Shown: one piece after another, positions 9,071 to 18,002 of the stretch
Layout: each line of letters begins with the position of its first letter
How positions within the stretch are numbered: position 1 is the first letter of the stretch
Source: Ignavibacteriota bacterium
GTDB lineage: Bacteria > Bacteroidota > Ignavibacteria > SZUA-365
DNA: 64,000 nucleotides
Assembly: GCA_016218045.1 (NCBI GenBank)
Contig: JACRFB010000040.1
Coordinates: forward strand, 186,001-250,000
Direction: 5' to 3'
Position numbers and translations under genes: made by a program
The notes under the pieces: model-generated
Told to the model about the DNA's origin: nothing
What the model saw: only the letters and a program-made list of their open reading frames with translations
The model's database searches: none

Positions 9071-9177
9071 GGCGACGGGGACACGGCGCATCCCTTTTTC
9101 CCCCGCGCGGGCGTAACTTCCGGTCACTCCGTGCACTCATTCCGACGTACGGTTTTGTCCCCCATTCACCGACGTCC

Positions 9178-11364
9178 ATGCGCCTTCTTCCAGCCCTTCT
9201 TCTTCTGCCCACCCTGCTCTGCGCACAGGAGTGGTTTCACACCGGCCAGCGCGCCGATCGTATGCTCTCGGGCCGCGGTTTTAACGACGCCGGCGGAGCT
9301 CTGCTGTTCCATCACCCGAGCGGACTCGCAAGCGACGGCTCGCGGCTCCTGCTCTGCGACCGCTTCAACAACCGTATTCTCGTCTGGAACGCGGCGCCCT
9401 CGCGCTGGGACGCACAACCGGATCTTGTGCTCGGACAGGGGACGTTTTTGTCCAACAATCCGGGCACGGGAAAGGACGGCCTGAACTGGCCCGGCAACGC
9501 CTCTCTTTCTCAGAACGGAGTGCTTGCAGTTGCAGATACGGAAAATGACAGAATACTGCTTTGGACGCGTCCGCTCGCGGAAAACGCGCAGGCCGCGGAT
9601 ATTGCCATTTCGTTGCCGGCGATAAGTCCGCCGCAGCGCCGCTATGCGTGGCCGTGGGGCGTGTGGACCGACGGCCGCCGTCTCGCCGCTGTGGCTACAC
9701 AGGGATCGGCGCTGCTGTTCTGGAACACACTTCCGCTTCGCGACGATCAGCCGCCCGATTATACCATCACACTTCCGGAATTCGGCACTCCGCGCAACAT
9801 CTCGAGTGATGGAACCACATACTTCTTTGTCGGCGATCACAACGCGAAGGTCGCACGCGGCGTGCCTTCCACGTTCTTCTGGAACGACTGGCCTGCGCGG
9901 CAGGATCAGCCCTTCGACTTTTCCCTCCCCGGCTGGATGAAAGGCACTGTTCTACCGAACGGCGTGTGTGTCGCGGCAGGCATGTTCACTGTCTCTGTAT
10001 GGAACGCAATACCGCGCGACAGTACGGCACAACCGTCCTTTGTACTTGCGAATCCTTTCTATTCGAACGGCGACGGTCCCGATGTTGTGATGGCGGACGG
10101 CCGCATGTACGTGTGCAACTACAACGGGAACAATGTGCAGGTCTACAACACCGTGCCCGCGTCAAATCGTGATCCCGATTTTGTTCTCGGGAGTCCTGCA
10201 ATTGACCACAACACTCTCGCCGATCTGCACTACATACAGAATCCCGTTGTGGCAAGCGACGGCCGGGTTCTGCTCGCTTCGTCGGACTTCGATCGTACGG
10301 TGTGGATCTGGAAAACGGCGGATCCCACGATGGGCCAGGCGGCGGACGTGCGCATCTCCCTGCAGGGCCGCGACATTTTTCCGTGGGACAACGCCCTGCA
10401 TGGAGGCCGGCTGGTGCTCGCGGGAAAGAACCGCGTCGCCGTGTGGGATGCGCTTCCTCTCAACGGCGAAGCGCCGTCGTACACGATTTCGAACCACCTC
10501 GGAAGCTTCGAGTTCCGTGAATTGAAGGGAGTGGCTCTCGACAGCATGTATTTCTACCTCGCCGATGCCGACGGACGGATCGGCATGTGGCACGGTCTGC
10601 CTCGTAGTGCGGACGCTGAGCCGTTCCTCGTTTTTCGTGCACCCGCTTCCCCCCTCAACCACCTGCACAGCGACGGCACATGGCTGTGCGCGGCCGCACA
10701 CACCGGCGCAACCGCGGTGTACGTGCATCGTGTTGCCGACCTCGAGGCGCAGCGGACCACACCGTATAAAACCATCACGCGCACTGCGCAGCTTCCGCTG
10801 AATCTCGCGTCAGGCGCGATCACGTTCGGCGGAAGTCTTGCCGTGGCAAACACCAGCGGCAACGCGGTGTATCTGTGGAAGAACATCGACGATGTGCCTG
10901 ATCCCTCCCGCGCGGTTGTGCTGGGACAAAGCTCCGTTTCGGAGACGAAGCCGGGCATCGGCGACAACCGGCTGTTTATGCCCGCATCGCTGTGTATGTT
11001 GGGAAATGACCTCTGGGTTGGTGAATTGAAATTTTCGTCCCGCATACTGCGCTTCCGTTCCGGCATCACGGGCGTCCGCGATACGGACGCCGACGCGGCC
11101 ACCGGTCTGCGCTTTAAAACCGTCGCGCCGAATCCGGCCCGGGACCTGCTCACCGCGCGTATCAGTCACGACGGTCACGGATCGGTTGACGTTTCACTCG
11201 TCGACGCACTCGGCCGTGTGGTTGACCGCGTCGTGCTTCCATCCGGAGTATCGGATCCATTCATCCGATTTGCTGTGCGGCATCTTCCCGCGGGAGTGTA
11301 TCATCTCCAGGCGTTTTCCGCATCCTCACGCGCGGTGTCCGCCGTGGTGATCGGCGGCCGCTGA
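9178..11364 (+). CDS. Secreted NHL/beta-propeller repeat protein with T9SS domain
   Basis: 728 residues, signal peptide MRLLPALLLLPTLLCAQ. Roughly ten repeats carry a signature such as ILVWNAAPSRWDAQPDLVLGQ, LLFWNTLPLRDDQPPDYTI or VQVYNTVPASNRDPDFVLG, each about 55-60 residues, consistent with one or two beta-propellers related to NHL proteins. The C-terminus (about 650-728) is a T9SS sorting domain (VAPNPARDLLTARIS) nearly duplicate with that of the preceding gene. No catalytic motif is visible; a surface binding or adhesion role is inferred. Confidence 0.8.
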   Translation: MRLLPALLLLPTLLCAQEWFHTGQRADRMLSGRGFNDAGGALLFHHPSGLASDGSRLLLCDRFNNRILVWNAAPSRWDAQPDLVLGQGTFLSNNPGTGKDGLNWPGNASLSQNGVLAVADTENDRILLWTRPLAENAQAADIAISLPAISPPQRRYAWPWGVWTDGRRLAAVATQGSALLFWNTLPLRDDQPPDYTITLPEFGTPRNISSDGTTYFFVGDHNAKVARGVPSTFFWNDWPARQDQPFDFSLPGWMKGTVLPNGVCVAAGMFTVSVWNAIPRDSTAQPSFVLANPFYSNGDGPDVVMADGRMYVCNYNGNNVQVYNTVPASNRDPDFVLGSPAIDHNTLADLHYIQNPVVASDGRVLLASSDFDRTVWIWKTADPTMGQAADVRISLQGRDIFPWDNALHGGRLVLAGKNRVAVWDALPLNGEAPSYTISNHLGSFEFRELKGVALDSMYFYLADADGRIGMWHGLPRSADAEPFLVFRAPASPLNHLHSDGTWLCAAAHTGATAVYVHRVADLEAQRTTPYKTITRTAQLPLNLASGAITFGGSLAVANTSGNAVYLWKNIDDVPDPSRAVVLGQSSVSETKPGIGDNRLFMPASLCMLGNDLWVGELKFSSRILRFRSGITGVRDTDADAATGLRFKTVAPNPARDLLTARISHDGHGSVDVSLVDALGRVVDRVVLPSGVSDPFIRFAVRHLPAGVYHLQAFSASSRAVSAVVIGGR
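11135..11362 (+). repeat. T9SS tail module, copy 2 (pairs with 8850-9068)
   Basis: See copy 1: the two tails share blocks of 14-17 identical bases in the same order, while the propeller parts of the genes are unrelated. This suggests duplication or gene conversion of the sorting module. Confidence 0.75.
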
Positions 11365-11380
11365 TCCGGCCGCGCCGCGC

Positions 11381-11409
11381 TTCCGCGCATCGTCCGCGTG
11401 TTGTATCTT
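11381..11409 (+). promoter_or_regulatory. Candidate promoter for the DUF5995 gene
   Basis: TTCCGC, 17-bp spacer, TATCTT; the start of transcription would be about 40 nt before the ATG at 11455. The -35 is weaker than others in the window. Confidence 0.3.
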
Positions 11410-11454
11410 CCACCCTGTTTCGAAATTCCGGACACTTCAGTCTCAATCCTCTCC

Positions 11455-12162
11455 ATGCCCCTTCTCGTCCAGATGCGCGACACGATCGCCCGCTGGGAAG
11501 CCGCGCAGGACCGCCGCGCGATTTTCCTCAGTTGTTATGCCATGATGACCGAAAACATGCTGGCGGCCATCGAGAGGGACGAATTCCACGACGGCCCCTG
11601 GGTGCGCCGCCTCTTGCACCGCTTTGCGGAATACTACTTCGATGCGCTCGCGGAATACGAACAGTCGCCGGAGACCTCTCCCGCTCCCTGGCGCATCGCC
11701 CATGACGCGGCGGCTCGGCACGAGACCATGACTCTGCAGAACCTTTTTCTGGGCATCAACGCGCACATCAACAACGATCTCGCGTTGACGCTTGTCGACG
11801 TGCTGGAAGACTGGGACGTCTTGCCGCAGCAGATCCGTCGCACGAGACACGAGGATTACACGCTCGTGAACCACGTCATTGCAGAAACGATCGATGCCGT
11901 CCAGCAGCAGGTAGTTGAGCGCTACACGCCCTCGCTGCACCTCGTGGACACACTGCTCGGCCACGCCGATGAATGGGCGCTGGCGCATTTTGTCGCGCGG
12001 TGGCGCGAACAGGTGTGGATGAACGCGGAATCGCTCCTTGCGACTCCGCGGCACTCCGAGCAACGCGCGGGCATCGAGGCGCTTTTCGAAGCCATGTCCG
12101 CCGAACGCGCCAATGCCGTGCTTCTCACTGGAGGAGTGAAAGCGCTAAAAACGCTCTGGTAA
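11455..12162 (+). CDS. DUF5995 family protein
   Basis: 235 residues, cytoplasmic, almost all alpha-helical. The central LFLGINAHINNDLALTLVDV and the N-terminal region FAEYYFDAL match the DUF5995 family, an uncharacterised helical family with conserved His/Asn/Asp that could bind a metal. The chosen ATG (MPLLVQMRDTIARWE) starts the conserved part; 19 upstream in-frame codons overlap the promoter candidate. It converges on the STAS gene at 12215 with a 52-bp gap containing only a short GCCCG/CGGGC hairpin. Confidence 0.7.
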   Translation: MPLLVQMRDTIARWEAAQDRRAIFLSCYAMMTENMLAAIERDEFHDGPWVRRLLHRFAEYYFDALAEYEQSPETSPAPWRIAHDAAARHETMTLQNLFLGINAHINNDLALTLVDVLEDWDVLPQQIRRTRHEDYTLVNHVIAETIDAVQQQVVERYTPSLHLVDTLLGHADEWALAHFVARWREQVWMNAESLLATPRHSEQRAGIEALFEAMSAERANAVLLTGGVKALKTLW

Positions 12163-12214
12163 CGTTCTCGGGCACTCGCACCGCACGACGCCCGGCGCCT
12201 GCGGGCAACGCGTC

Positions 12215-12541
12215 TTACGCCGGGGCGCCCTCGAAGCTCGCTATGGCCGCGGGCTGATCGGGATGTATCTCGAGGATCCGCTGCATGCCGGAGATGGTGA
12301 AGACCTGGACGACGGCGTCGTTGAGCGAGCAGAGCTTGAGATCGCCGCCGGCGTCGCGCGCGGCTTTCAGGCATGCCGCCACGACACTCACCCCCGTGCT
12401 GTTGATACGTTTCACGAGCGCGAAATCGAGAACGATGCGCGTCGCATCGCTTTCGACCTGCCTGCGCACGTCCTCGAGCAGTTCCCAGTGATTTCCTCCC
12501 CACATATCGACTTTCACTTTCACGACAGCCACGTCTTCCAT
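12215..12541 (-). CDS. STAS-domain protein (anti-sigma factor antagonist-like)
   Basis: 108 residues from an ATG with AAGGAG upstream. The fold is the RsbV/SpoIIAA STAS domain: alternating strands and helices with VLDFALVKRINSTGVSV carrying the switch Ser that, in this family, is phosphorylated by an RsbW-type kinase. It is the last gene of the 18-gene minus-strand run, 23 bp after the metallo-beta-lactamase-fold gene, and one of three STAS genes in that run. Its target (sigma factor or another enzyme) is not visible in the window. Confidence 0.85.
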   Translation of the reverse strand: MEDVAVVKVKVDMWGGNHWELLEDVRRQVESDATRIVLDFALVKRINSTGVSVVAACLKAARDAGGDLKLCSLNDAVVQVFTISGMQRILEIHPDQPAAIASFEGAPA

Positions 12542-12564
12542 GCTGGGTCCTGCTCCTTCTTGTT

Positions 12565-13395
12565 TCAATTCGCGGTGGATTGGTAGATCATAAAGCTCGA
12601 CATGGCAAGCATCAGCTCGATGCCATGCGTGGGGTAGGCCGACTTCACGCGCGACACAAACTCCTCGCCCGTGGTGGCGGTGTGCAGCACTTCCTGCACA
12701 TGGTGAAGATAGGAAATACACTCGTCGAACACACTGTTGTCCGCGGCGGGCCCGTGGCCGGGAATCACCGTCTCGTACCCGTGCTTCTTGTTCTGCTCGA
12801 GAGCCTTGATCCAGTTTCCCACGGTGAAACCGCCGTCCGTCGTTCTGGTCGCAACATACATGTGGCAGCCGTTGTACACGAGGTCCTGCGCGATGAGCGT
12901 CTTGATCGATGGAATCTCAACGGTCATCAATGTGTTCGCCTCGATGTTCTCGTAGCGGTGCAGGATGAATTCCACGCCATCGATGATGATGGAACCTGGT
13001 TCGATGGTTTCGCTCGGAAGCACGACATTCTCGGGCATCAGATCCGCGTGCAGCGACGTGTGATAACCGACTGCTATATCCTTGAGCGCGGCCATCTCGT
13101 TGATGGCGCCCTGATAGGCCCGGATTTTCCTGTCGGTGAAATACCCCAGCGAAAACCAGTGGTCGGGATGCGCGTGTGTCGCGAGGACCAGTTCTACCGG
13201 CTTGCCGAGCGACTCGATGTACGCGCGTAATTCCAACGCGTACGGCTTCAGCAGAGGAACATCGATCTGCACCAGCGCGTTTTGTGTCTCAATGATTTGC
13301 GAATTCACGGACTCGCCCTCTTCCGGGCTGGTAAACATGTGAATTGTTACGTCGCCCTTTGTCACGCGTGTAACGCGGCAGAGTTGTGTGTCCAT
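12565..13395 (-). CDS. MBL-fold metallo-hydrolase
   Basis: 276 residues, no signal peptide. The metal site signature THAHPDHWFSLGYF (HxHxDH) is present, with further ligands in AQDLVYNG and VIPGHGPAAD, typical of cytoplasmic metallo-beta-lactamase superfamily hydrolases (glyoxalase II, quinol-oxidase-like, lactonase and others). Start at 13395 has AGGAG 7 nt upstream. It lies between the receiver-phosphatase gene and the last STAS gene; the 78-bp gap upstream may hold a weak internal promoter. Substrate unknown. Confidence 0.85.
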   Translation of the reverse strand: MDTQLCRVTRVTKGDVTIHMFTSPEEGESVNSQIIETQNALVQIDVPLLKPYALELRAYIESLGKPVELVLATHAHPDHWFSLGYFTDRKIRAYQGAINEMAALKDIAVGYHTSLHADLMPENVVLPSETIEPGSIIIDGVEFILHRYENIEANTLMTVEIPSIKTLIAQDLVYNGCHMYVATRTTDGGFTVGNWIKALEQNKKHGYETVIPGHGPAADNSVFDECISYLHHVQEVLHTATTGEEFVSRVKSAYPTHGIELMLAMSSFMIYQSTAN

Positions 13396-13473
13396 GATGT
13401 CGCTCCTGAGTGTATAAATGATCTTTCTGTGCTGGTGAATCAACTGGTGACGCAAACGTGTGGATTGAACCGG

Positions 13474-14640
13474 TCAGACCGGGAGGCGTCGCACGCAGTA
13501 CATGGTGATGTCGTCGTACTGTTTCGCCGTGCCGATGTGTTCGTCGAGGGCGTTCATCATGCGGTCCACAACTTCCTTGGCCGACGAGGCGGGTTGTTCA
13601 AGCAGGGCCTCGAGACGATGTTCGCCGAAGAAGGCGCCGCTCGAGTCGCGGGCTTCGGGCACACCGTCGGTGAAGGCGAACACAAATTCGCCGGGCTCGA
13701 TGGTGATCTCTTTCGAATTAAAGACCACGTTCGGGAACATGCCGACGGCCGGACTTGTCGGCTTGAGCAGTTCCTTCGTGCCGTCGTTCTTCATGTGGAT
13801 GGGCGGATTGTGTCCGCCGTTCATCCACACAAAACGATTCTCGGTGGGATGCAGCACGGCAAAAAACAGCGTCGCAAACATGTTTGCATTCAGATGATTG
13901 CGCAGCAGATAGTCGTTGGTGCGCTGAATCGCCATGCTCGACGGACCTTCGCCCGTCAGAATCGACTCGCTGAACGCGCGGATCAGGCTGCGGATCAGGG
14001 CCATAAACAATGCGGCGCCAACACCCTTGTCGCACACGTCGGCAATCACGAGTCCGACTCGGTCACTTCCTTCGAGGCAGAAACCGTCGTAGAAATCGCC
14101 GGCCACCTCGCGCGCGGGCCTGAAGCGCGCATCGATTTCCCACCCCTCGGGCTGCGGGAGCGAGTCGGGAAGAAAGCTCTCCTGAATCGTCCGGCCGATG
14201 GAGAGTTCCTGGCGCACGGAAACGAGCTGATCACGCGCGGTCAACGCTTCGCGTAATGTCTCGACCTCCTTCAGGGTTTTCGACATCGTGATCTCGAGAT
14301 CGTCGAAGTCGATCGGTTTGTTGATGAAATCGAACGCGCCGCGATTCATCGCCGTGCGCACGTTTTTTGTGTCACCGTACGCGGTCACAACAACCGACTT
14401 GATGGTGGGATTCACGTCGGGCACGTGTTTGAGGAGCGTCAGCCCGTCCATCACGGGCATGTTGATATCGGACAGAAGCAATTCGATCTGCGGATCGGAC
14501 TTCAAGATATTGAGCGCCTCCTCGCCGTTGAGAGCGAACGAGAACTGATACTGTCCGGCGCGGATCTGCGTGCGAAAATTCTGCTTAATCAGCAGTTGCA
14601 AATCAGGTTCATCGTCCACAACGAGGATTTTGTTAGCCAT
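13474..14640 (-). CDS. Response regulator with PP2C (RsbU/SpoIIE-type) phosphatase output
   Basis: 388 residues. Residues 1-125 are a receiver domain: acidic pair D9/D10, phospho-acceptor D58 (LLLSDINMPVMDG), conserved Thr/Lys in VVTAYGD and FINKPIDF. A coiled coil (about 125-160) leads to a PP2C domain with metal-binding Asp in EVAGDFYD, IADVCDKGVGAALFMA, FTDGVPEA and QYDDITM. Such proteins dephosphorylate STAS antagonists when their receiver is phosphorylated. The gene directly follows the RsbW-like kinase (16-bp gap) and, with the three STAS genes, completes a partner-switching module. The cognate histidine kinase is not adjacent in the run; the orphan kinases at 28890 and 31918 are candidates by inference. 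Confidence 0.93.
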   Translation of the reverse strand: MANKILVVDDEPDLQLLIKQNFRTQIRAGQYQFSFALNGEEALNILKSDPQIELLLSDINMPVMDGLTLLKHVPDVNPTIKSVVVTAYGDTKNVRTAMNRGAFDFINKPIDFDDLEITMSKTLKEVETLREALTARDQLVSVRQELSIGRTIQESFLPDSLPQPEGWEIDARFRPAREVAGDFYDGFCLEGSDRVGLVIADVCDKGVGAALFMALIRSLIRAFSESILTGEGPSSMAIQRTNDYLLRNHLNANMFATLFFAVLHPTENRFVWMNGGHNPPIHMKNDGTKELLKPTSPAVGMFPNVVFNSKEITIEPGEFVFAFTDGVPEARDSSGAFFGEHRLEALLEQPASSAKEVVDRMMNALDEHIGTAKQYDDITMYCVRRLPV

Positions 14641-14656
14641 GGTTTTCTCCGGGTGC

Positions 14657-15097
14657 TTATCCGGCGCTTTCGCTGCCGGGTCGGTTCATGACGAAGATGT
14701 ATCGGTTCCCGTCTTCGAGTTGTTCGTAGCGGAAATCGTCGACACTTCGCACGGTGAGGAAAATTCCGAGTCCGCCGATCGGCCGCTCGTCGAGCGACTG
14801 ATTGATGCTGTCGGGCACGGTGTCCACATCAGGTTCATAGGGCACGCCGCTGTCTTCCATCGTGATCGTGAGCGTTGCATCGTCGATGCGCGCGTCGAGC
14901 ACTATGTCGCCTTCGCGGCCGGCTTCCTCGTATCCATGCGTGATGATGTTCGTGGCGATTTCATCCACTGCGAGCCGCAGTTTGTACGCGGTGCGCTTGT
15001 CGAGTCCGGCCTCATCCGACGCCTCCATGATGAAGGCGCCGATGTCCGTAAGGGAATCGAGTATCCCCGGAACTGCAATGCGTTCCATCCGGGGCAT
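14657..15097 (-). CDS. Anti-sigma factor serine kinase, RsbW-like ATPase
   Basis: 146 residues with the GHKL ATPase fold: N-box VDEIATNIITHGYEE, G1 box MEDSGVPYEP and G2 GGLGIFLTVRSVDDF. In this family the protein binds a sigma factor or other target and phosphorylates its STAS antagonist. It sits 6 bp after the STAS gene at 15104 and 16 bp before the receiver-phosphatase gene, the usual RsbV-RsbW-RsbU neighbourhood. A second ATG three codons in (15088) is an alternative start. Confidence 0.9.
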   Translation of the reverse strand: MPRMERIAVPGILDSLTDIGAFIMEASDEAGLDKRTAYKLRLAVDEIATNIITHGYEEAGREGDIVLDARIDDATLTITMEDSGVPYEPDVDTVPDSINQSLDERPIGGLGIFLTVRSVDDFRYEQLEDGNRYIFVMNRPGSESAG

Positions 15098-15103
15098 CCG
15101 GCG

Positions 15104-15445
15104 TCAGACGGTTTCGATCACGGACGCATCGTACGACGGGAGCACGCGCAGACTGTAGTGCAATCCCGTCATTTCGATGGTCTCGTTCACCTGCGGCGTC
15201 GGCGCGACGGCGAAGATCTCCACGTCGGATCCCATTTTCTGACGGGCGAACACCAGCACGCGGATGCCCGCGGAGGCGATGTAGTCGAGCCCGCTCAACA
15301 TGAGAGCGACACGTTTCGCGCCGTGTGTGTGCGCTTCCTCGACCTTGTCGCGGAAGGTTGTGGCGACGCTCGCGTCGAGTTCGCCGGTAAGCGTGATTTT
15401 AGCGATGCCGTTTGCCGTCATCTCGAGTGATGCATCGAAAGCCAT
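15104..15445 (-). CDS. STAS-domain protein (RsbV-like)
   Basis: 113 residues, start MAFDASLEM with AGGAG upstream. The STAS motif reads LMLSGLDYIASAGIRVLV, with the Ser of ASAG in the phosphorylation position. It immediately precedes the RsbW-like kinase gene, making it the most probable direct partner of that kinase. Confidence 0.88.
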   Translation of the reverse strand: MAFDASLEMTANGIAKITLTGELDASVATTFRDKVEEAHTHGAKRVALMLSGLDYIASAGIRVLVFARQKMGSDVEIFAVAPTPQVNETIEMTGLHYSLRVLPSYDASVIETV

Positions 15446-15480
15446 GGAGGAACTCCTGAAATGATATTCTGAATATTGCG

Positions 15481-17655
15481 TTAACGTCCAACGAGAACGA
15501 CGACCGAACGGTCGCCGACTAAAATCGACGACTGATCGTCGAGGCGCGGTTCGGAACCGGGCTCGAAGGCATCCGCCCCGGAGCCGGCGCCGGTGTTCGC
15601 GAACACATGCCACGAGCGCCCGTCGGGCAGACCCGGCAACTCGAAACTGTGTCCTTCCCAGTGCATGTTCATGGCCACGTAGATGTAGTCGTCGGCGTGT
15701 CCGGCCCGCACTGCATGTTTGCCGCACAGCATGAAGGCGATCGTGCGGCTGAAAGCCGACCAGTCCGCGTTCCATGCCTTGGTGCCGTGCCACGTGATGT
15801 CGGCGTAGCCGCTGCCCACCACGTCGCGGTTCTGCAGGTGATCCTTGCGGCGCAGCGCCTGATGCGCGTGCCGGAAGGCGATGCAGCGCGAGAAGAAACG
15901 GGTCAGTTCCGCGTTCTCGCCCGCCTCGTTCCAATCGAACCACGAGAGCGGCGTGTCGTGACAGTAGGCGTTGTTGTTGCCACCCTGCGAACGCGCCGCT
16001 TCGTCGCCCATGAGTATCATCGGGACGCCCTGGCTCACCATCATGATGGCCGCGGCGTTTTTCATCTGTCGCAGACGCAGGCGCGTGATGCCCGGATCGT
16101 CGCTCGGACCTTCCCACCCGCAATTCCAACTGTTGTTGTCGTTTGCGCCGTCGTTGTTGTTCTCACCGTTCGCGTCGTTGTGTTTGCCGTCGAACATGAA
16201 GAGATCGGCCAGCGTAAAACCGTCGTGGCAGGTGATGAAGTTGATCGAGGCCGACGTGCCGCGCGTCGAGTACAGGTCCGGTGACCCTTGTATGCGCTGC
16301 GCGATGTCTCCGACCGTGCCGGGTTCGCCCTTGAGAAAGCGGCGCAGCCCGTCACGGTATTTGCCGTTCCACTCGGCCCAGCGCCCGTATGCGGGGAAGG
16401 ACCCGACCTGGTACAGTCCGCCCGCATCCCATGCTTCGGCAATGAGTTTGCACTTCCCGAGGATGGGATCGTAGGCGAGCGCCTCGAGGAGCGGCGGATT
16501 CGCCATCGGCGCGCCCCACGGATCACGCCCGAGAATCGCGGCGAGATCGAAGCGGAAACCGTCGATGTGAAATTCCGACGCCCAGTAGCGCAGCGCGTCG
16601 AGCACCATGCTCCGTACGATCGGGTTGTTGCAGTTCAGCGTGTTGCCCGTGCCGCTGAAGTTGTAGTAGTAGCCGTCGGGCGTGAGCATGTAGTACGTGG
16701 CGTTGTCGATGCCGCGGTACGAGATGGTCGGACCATGCTCGTTGCCCTCGGCCGTATGATTAAACACCACATCGAGTATTACTTCGATGCCGTTCTCGTG
16801 CAGCTCCTTGATGAGCGACTTGAGTTCGTCGGCCACCATGGTTCCGTCGCCCGATTTGCCCGTTGCCGCAAATCCCGCCTTCGGCGCGAAGAAGCCCATC
16901 GTGCTGTAGCCCCAGTAGTTGAGCAGCAGCTCGCCGGTGTCGGGATGTGTGCGGCTGTTCTCGAATTCGTCGAATTCGTAAATGGGCATCAGCTCGATGC
17001 AGTTGATGCCAAGCGATTTGAGATACGGGATCTTCTCGCGTATCGCGGCAAAGGTGCCGGGATATTTTGCGCCCGACGACGGGTGCCGCGTGAAACCGCG
17101 CACATGCATCTCATAGATGACGAGGTCTTCCATCGGAATCTCGGGCGGAGCGCTCGATTCCCAGTCGAAGTCGTCGTAAATGATGCGCGCGCGATGCGGA
17201 TAGGGTTTGTCCCAATCGGGCGTCGCGCCCCAGACGTCGCGGCCGCCGATCGCCTTGGCGTAGGGATCAAGCAGCACTATCGAGGGATCGAAGCGGTGCA
17301 CGCCCGGCATGCCGCGCGCGACGCGGCCTCCGGGCCCGTCGATCTTGAAGCCGTATTCGATCTCCTCGTAGTCGAGATCGAAGACGGTCATGGTCCACAC
17401 ATTGCCGATGCGGAATTCGTTCCAGACGGGTTCCCCCGTACCGGCATGTTCGAACATGCCGCGGAACGGAATTTCCACAAACGGCGCGTCGTCTCCCTTG
17501 TGGAAGAGCACCAGCACGCAGTAGGATGCGTGCCGGGAAAATACGGAGAAGTTGATGCCGCCTGGCACCACGCTCGCGCCGAATGGCGAGGGCCGGCCGA
17601 AACGCAGCTTGTGGCCCTCGAAGAGATGTGTGGGATATATGTCTATGCGGTCCAT
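15481..17655 (-). CDS. glgX: Glycogen debranching enzyme / isoamylase-type glucanase
   Basis: 724 residues, the usual length for GlgX. An N-terminal CBM48-like domain (PSPFGASVVPGGINFSVFS) precedes a GH13 barrel: VVFNHTAEGNE, GFRFDLAAILGRD with the nucleophile Asp, IAEAWDAGGLY with the acid/base Glu and NFITCHDGFTL with the transition-state Asp. It should cleave alpha-1,6 branches of glycogen or limit dextrin in the cytoplasm. It lies between two STAS genes (5 bp and 35 bp gaps) and near an AGE-fold protein; no other glycogen genes are in the window. Confidence 0.93.
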   Translation of the reverse strand: MDRIDIYPTHLFEGHKLRFGRPSPFGASVVPGGINFSVFSRHASYCVLVLFHKGDDAPFVEIPFRGMFEHAGTGEPVWNEFRIGNVWTMTVFDLDYEEIEYGFKIDGPGGRVARGMPGVHRFDPSIVLLDPYAKAIGGRDVWGATPDWDKPYPHRARIIYDDFDWESSAPPEIPMEDLVIYEMHVRGFTRHPSSGAKYPGTFAAIREKIPYLKSLGINCIELMPIYEFDEFENSRTHPDTGELLLNYWGYSTMGFFAPKAGFAATGKSGDGTMVADELKSLIKELHENGIEVILDVVFNHTAEGNEHGPTISYRGIDNATYYMLTPDGYYYNFSGTGNTLNCNNPIVRSMVLDALRYWASEFHIDGFRFDLAAILGRDPWGAPMANPPLLEALAYDPILGKCKLIAEAWDAGGLYQVGSFPAYGRWAEWNGKYRDGLRRFLKGEPGTVGDIAQRIQGSPDLYSTRGTSASINFITCHDGFTLADLFMFDGKHNDANGENNNDGANDNNSWNCGWEGPSDDPGITRLRLRQMKNAAAIMMVSQGVPMILMGDEAARSQGGNNNAYCHDTPLSWFDWNEAGENAELTRFFSRCIAFRHAHQALRRKDHLQNRDVVGSGYADITWHGTKAWNADWSAFSRTIAFMLCGKHAVRAGHADDYIYVAMNMHWEGHSFELPGLPDGRSWHVFANTGAGSGADAFEPGSEPRLDDQSSILVGDRSVVVLVGR

Positions 17656-17660
17656 GCGGT

Positions 17661-17993
17661 TCAGGCGAGTGCCGCCTTAGCGGCGTCAAGCGTGTCACAG
17701 ACCGTAAAATGATGCAGAAATCCGGTCATCGACATCGTGTCGCGGATCTCCTCCGACAGGCCCGACAGCACCAGCCGCGCCTTCTGCGCGGTGATCTGCC
17801 TGTACGTCGAAAGAAGCATGCGCAAACCGGCGCTCGACATGTACGGTACACCCGTCATGTCGAGCAGCAGCTTGCCTTCCGCCTTGATGAGCGGGAGAAT
17901 CTTCTCCTGCACTTCCGGCGCCGTCTTGCCGTCGATCTCGCCAAGGATCGTCGCAATGTCGATGCCGCTGTCGCTCGTGATCGTAATGTCCAT
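17661..17993 (-). CDS. STAS-domain protein (RsbV-like)
   Basis: 110 residues, start with GAGGAG 6 nt upstream. STAS signature LLLDMTGVPYMSSAGLRMLLSTY with the SSAG switch Ser. It is wedged between the AGE-fold gene (9 bp) and glgX (5 bp), so it is almost certainly co-transcribed with carbohydrate enzymes, which is unusual for a sigma-regulator antagonist. Confidence 0.88.
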   Translation of the reverse strand: MDITITSDSGIDIATILGEIDGKTAPEVQEKILPLIKAEGKLLLDMTGVPYMSSAGLRMLLSTYRQITAQKARLVLSGLSEEIRDTMSMTGFLHHFTVCDTLDAAKAALA

Positions 17994-18002
17994 GATAACT
18001 CC

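Noticed and set aside
12163-12214. Short GCCCG/CGGGC hairpin as a bidirectional terminator
   Set aside because: Only a 5-bp stem with no U-tract; too weak to call.
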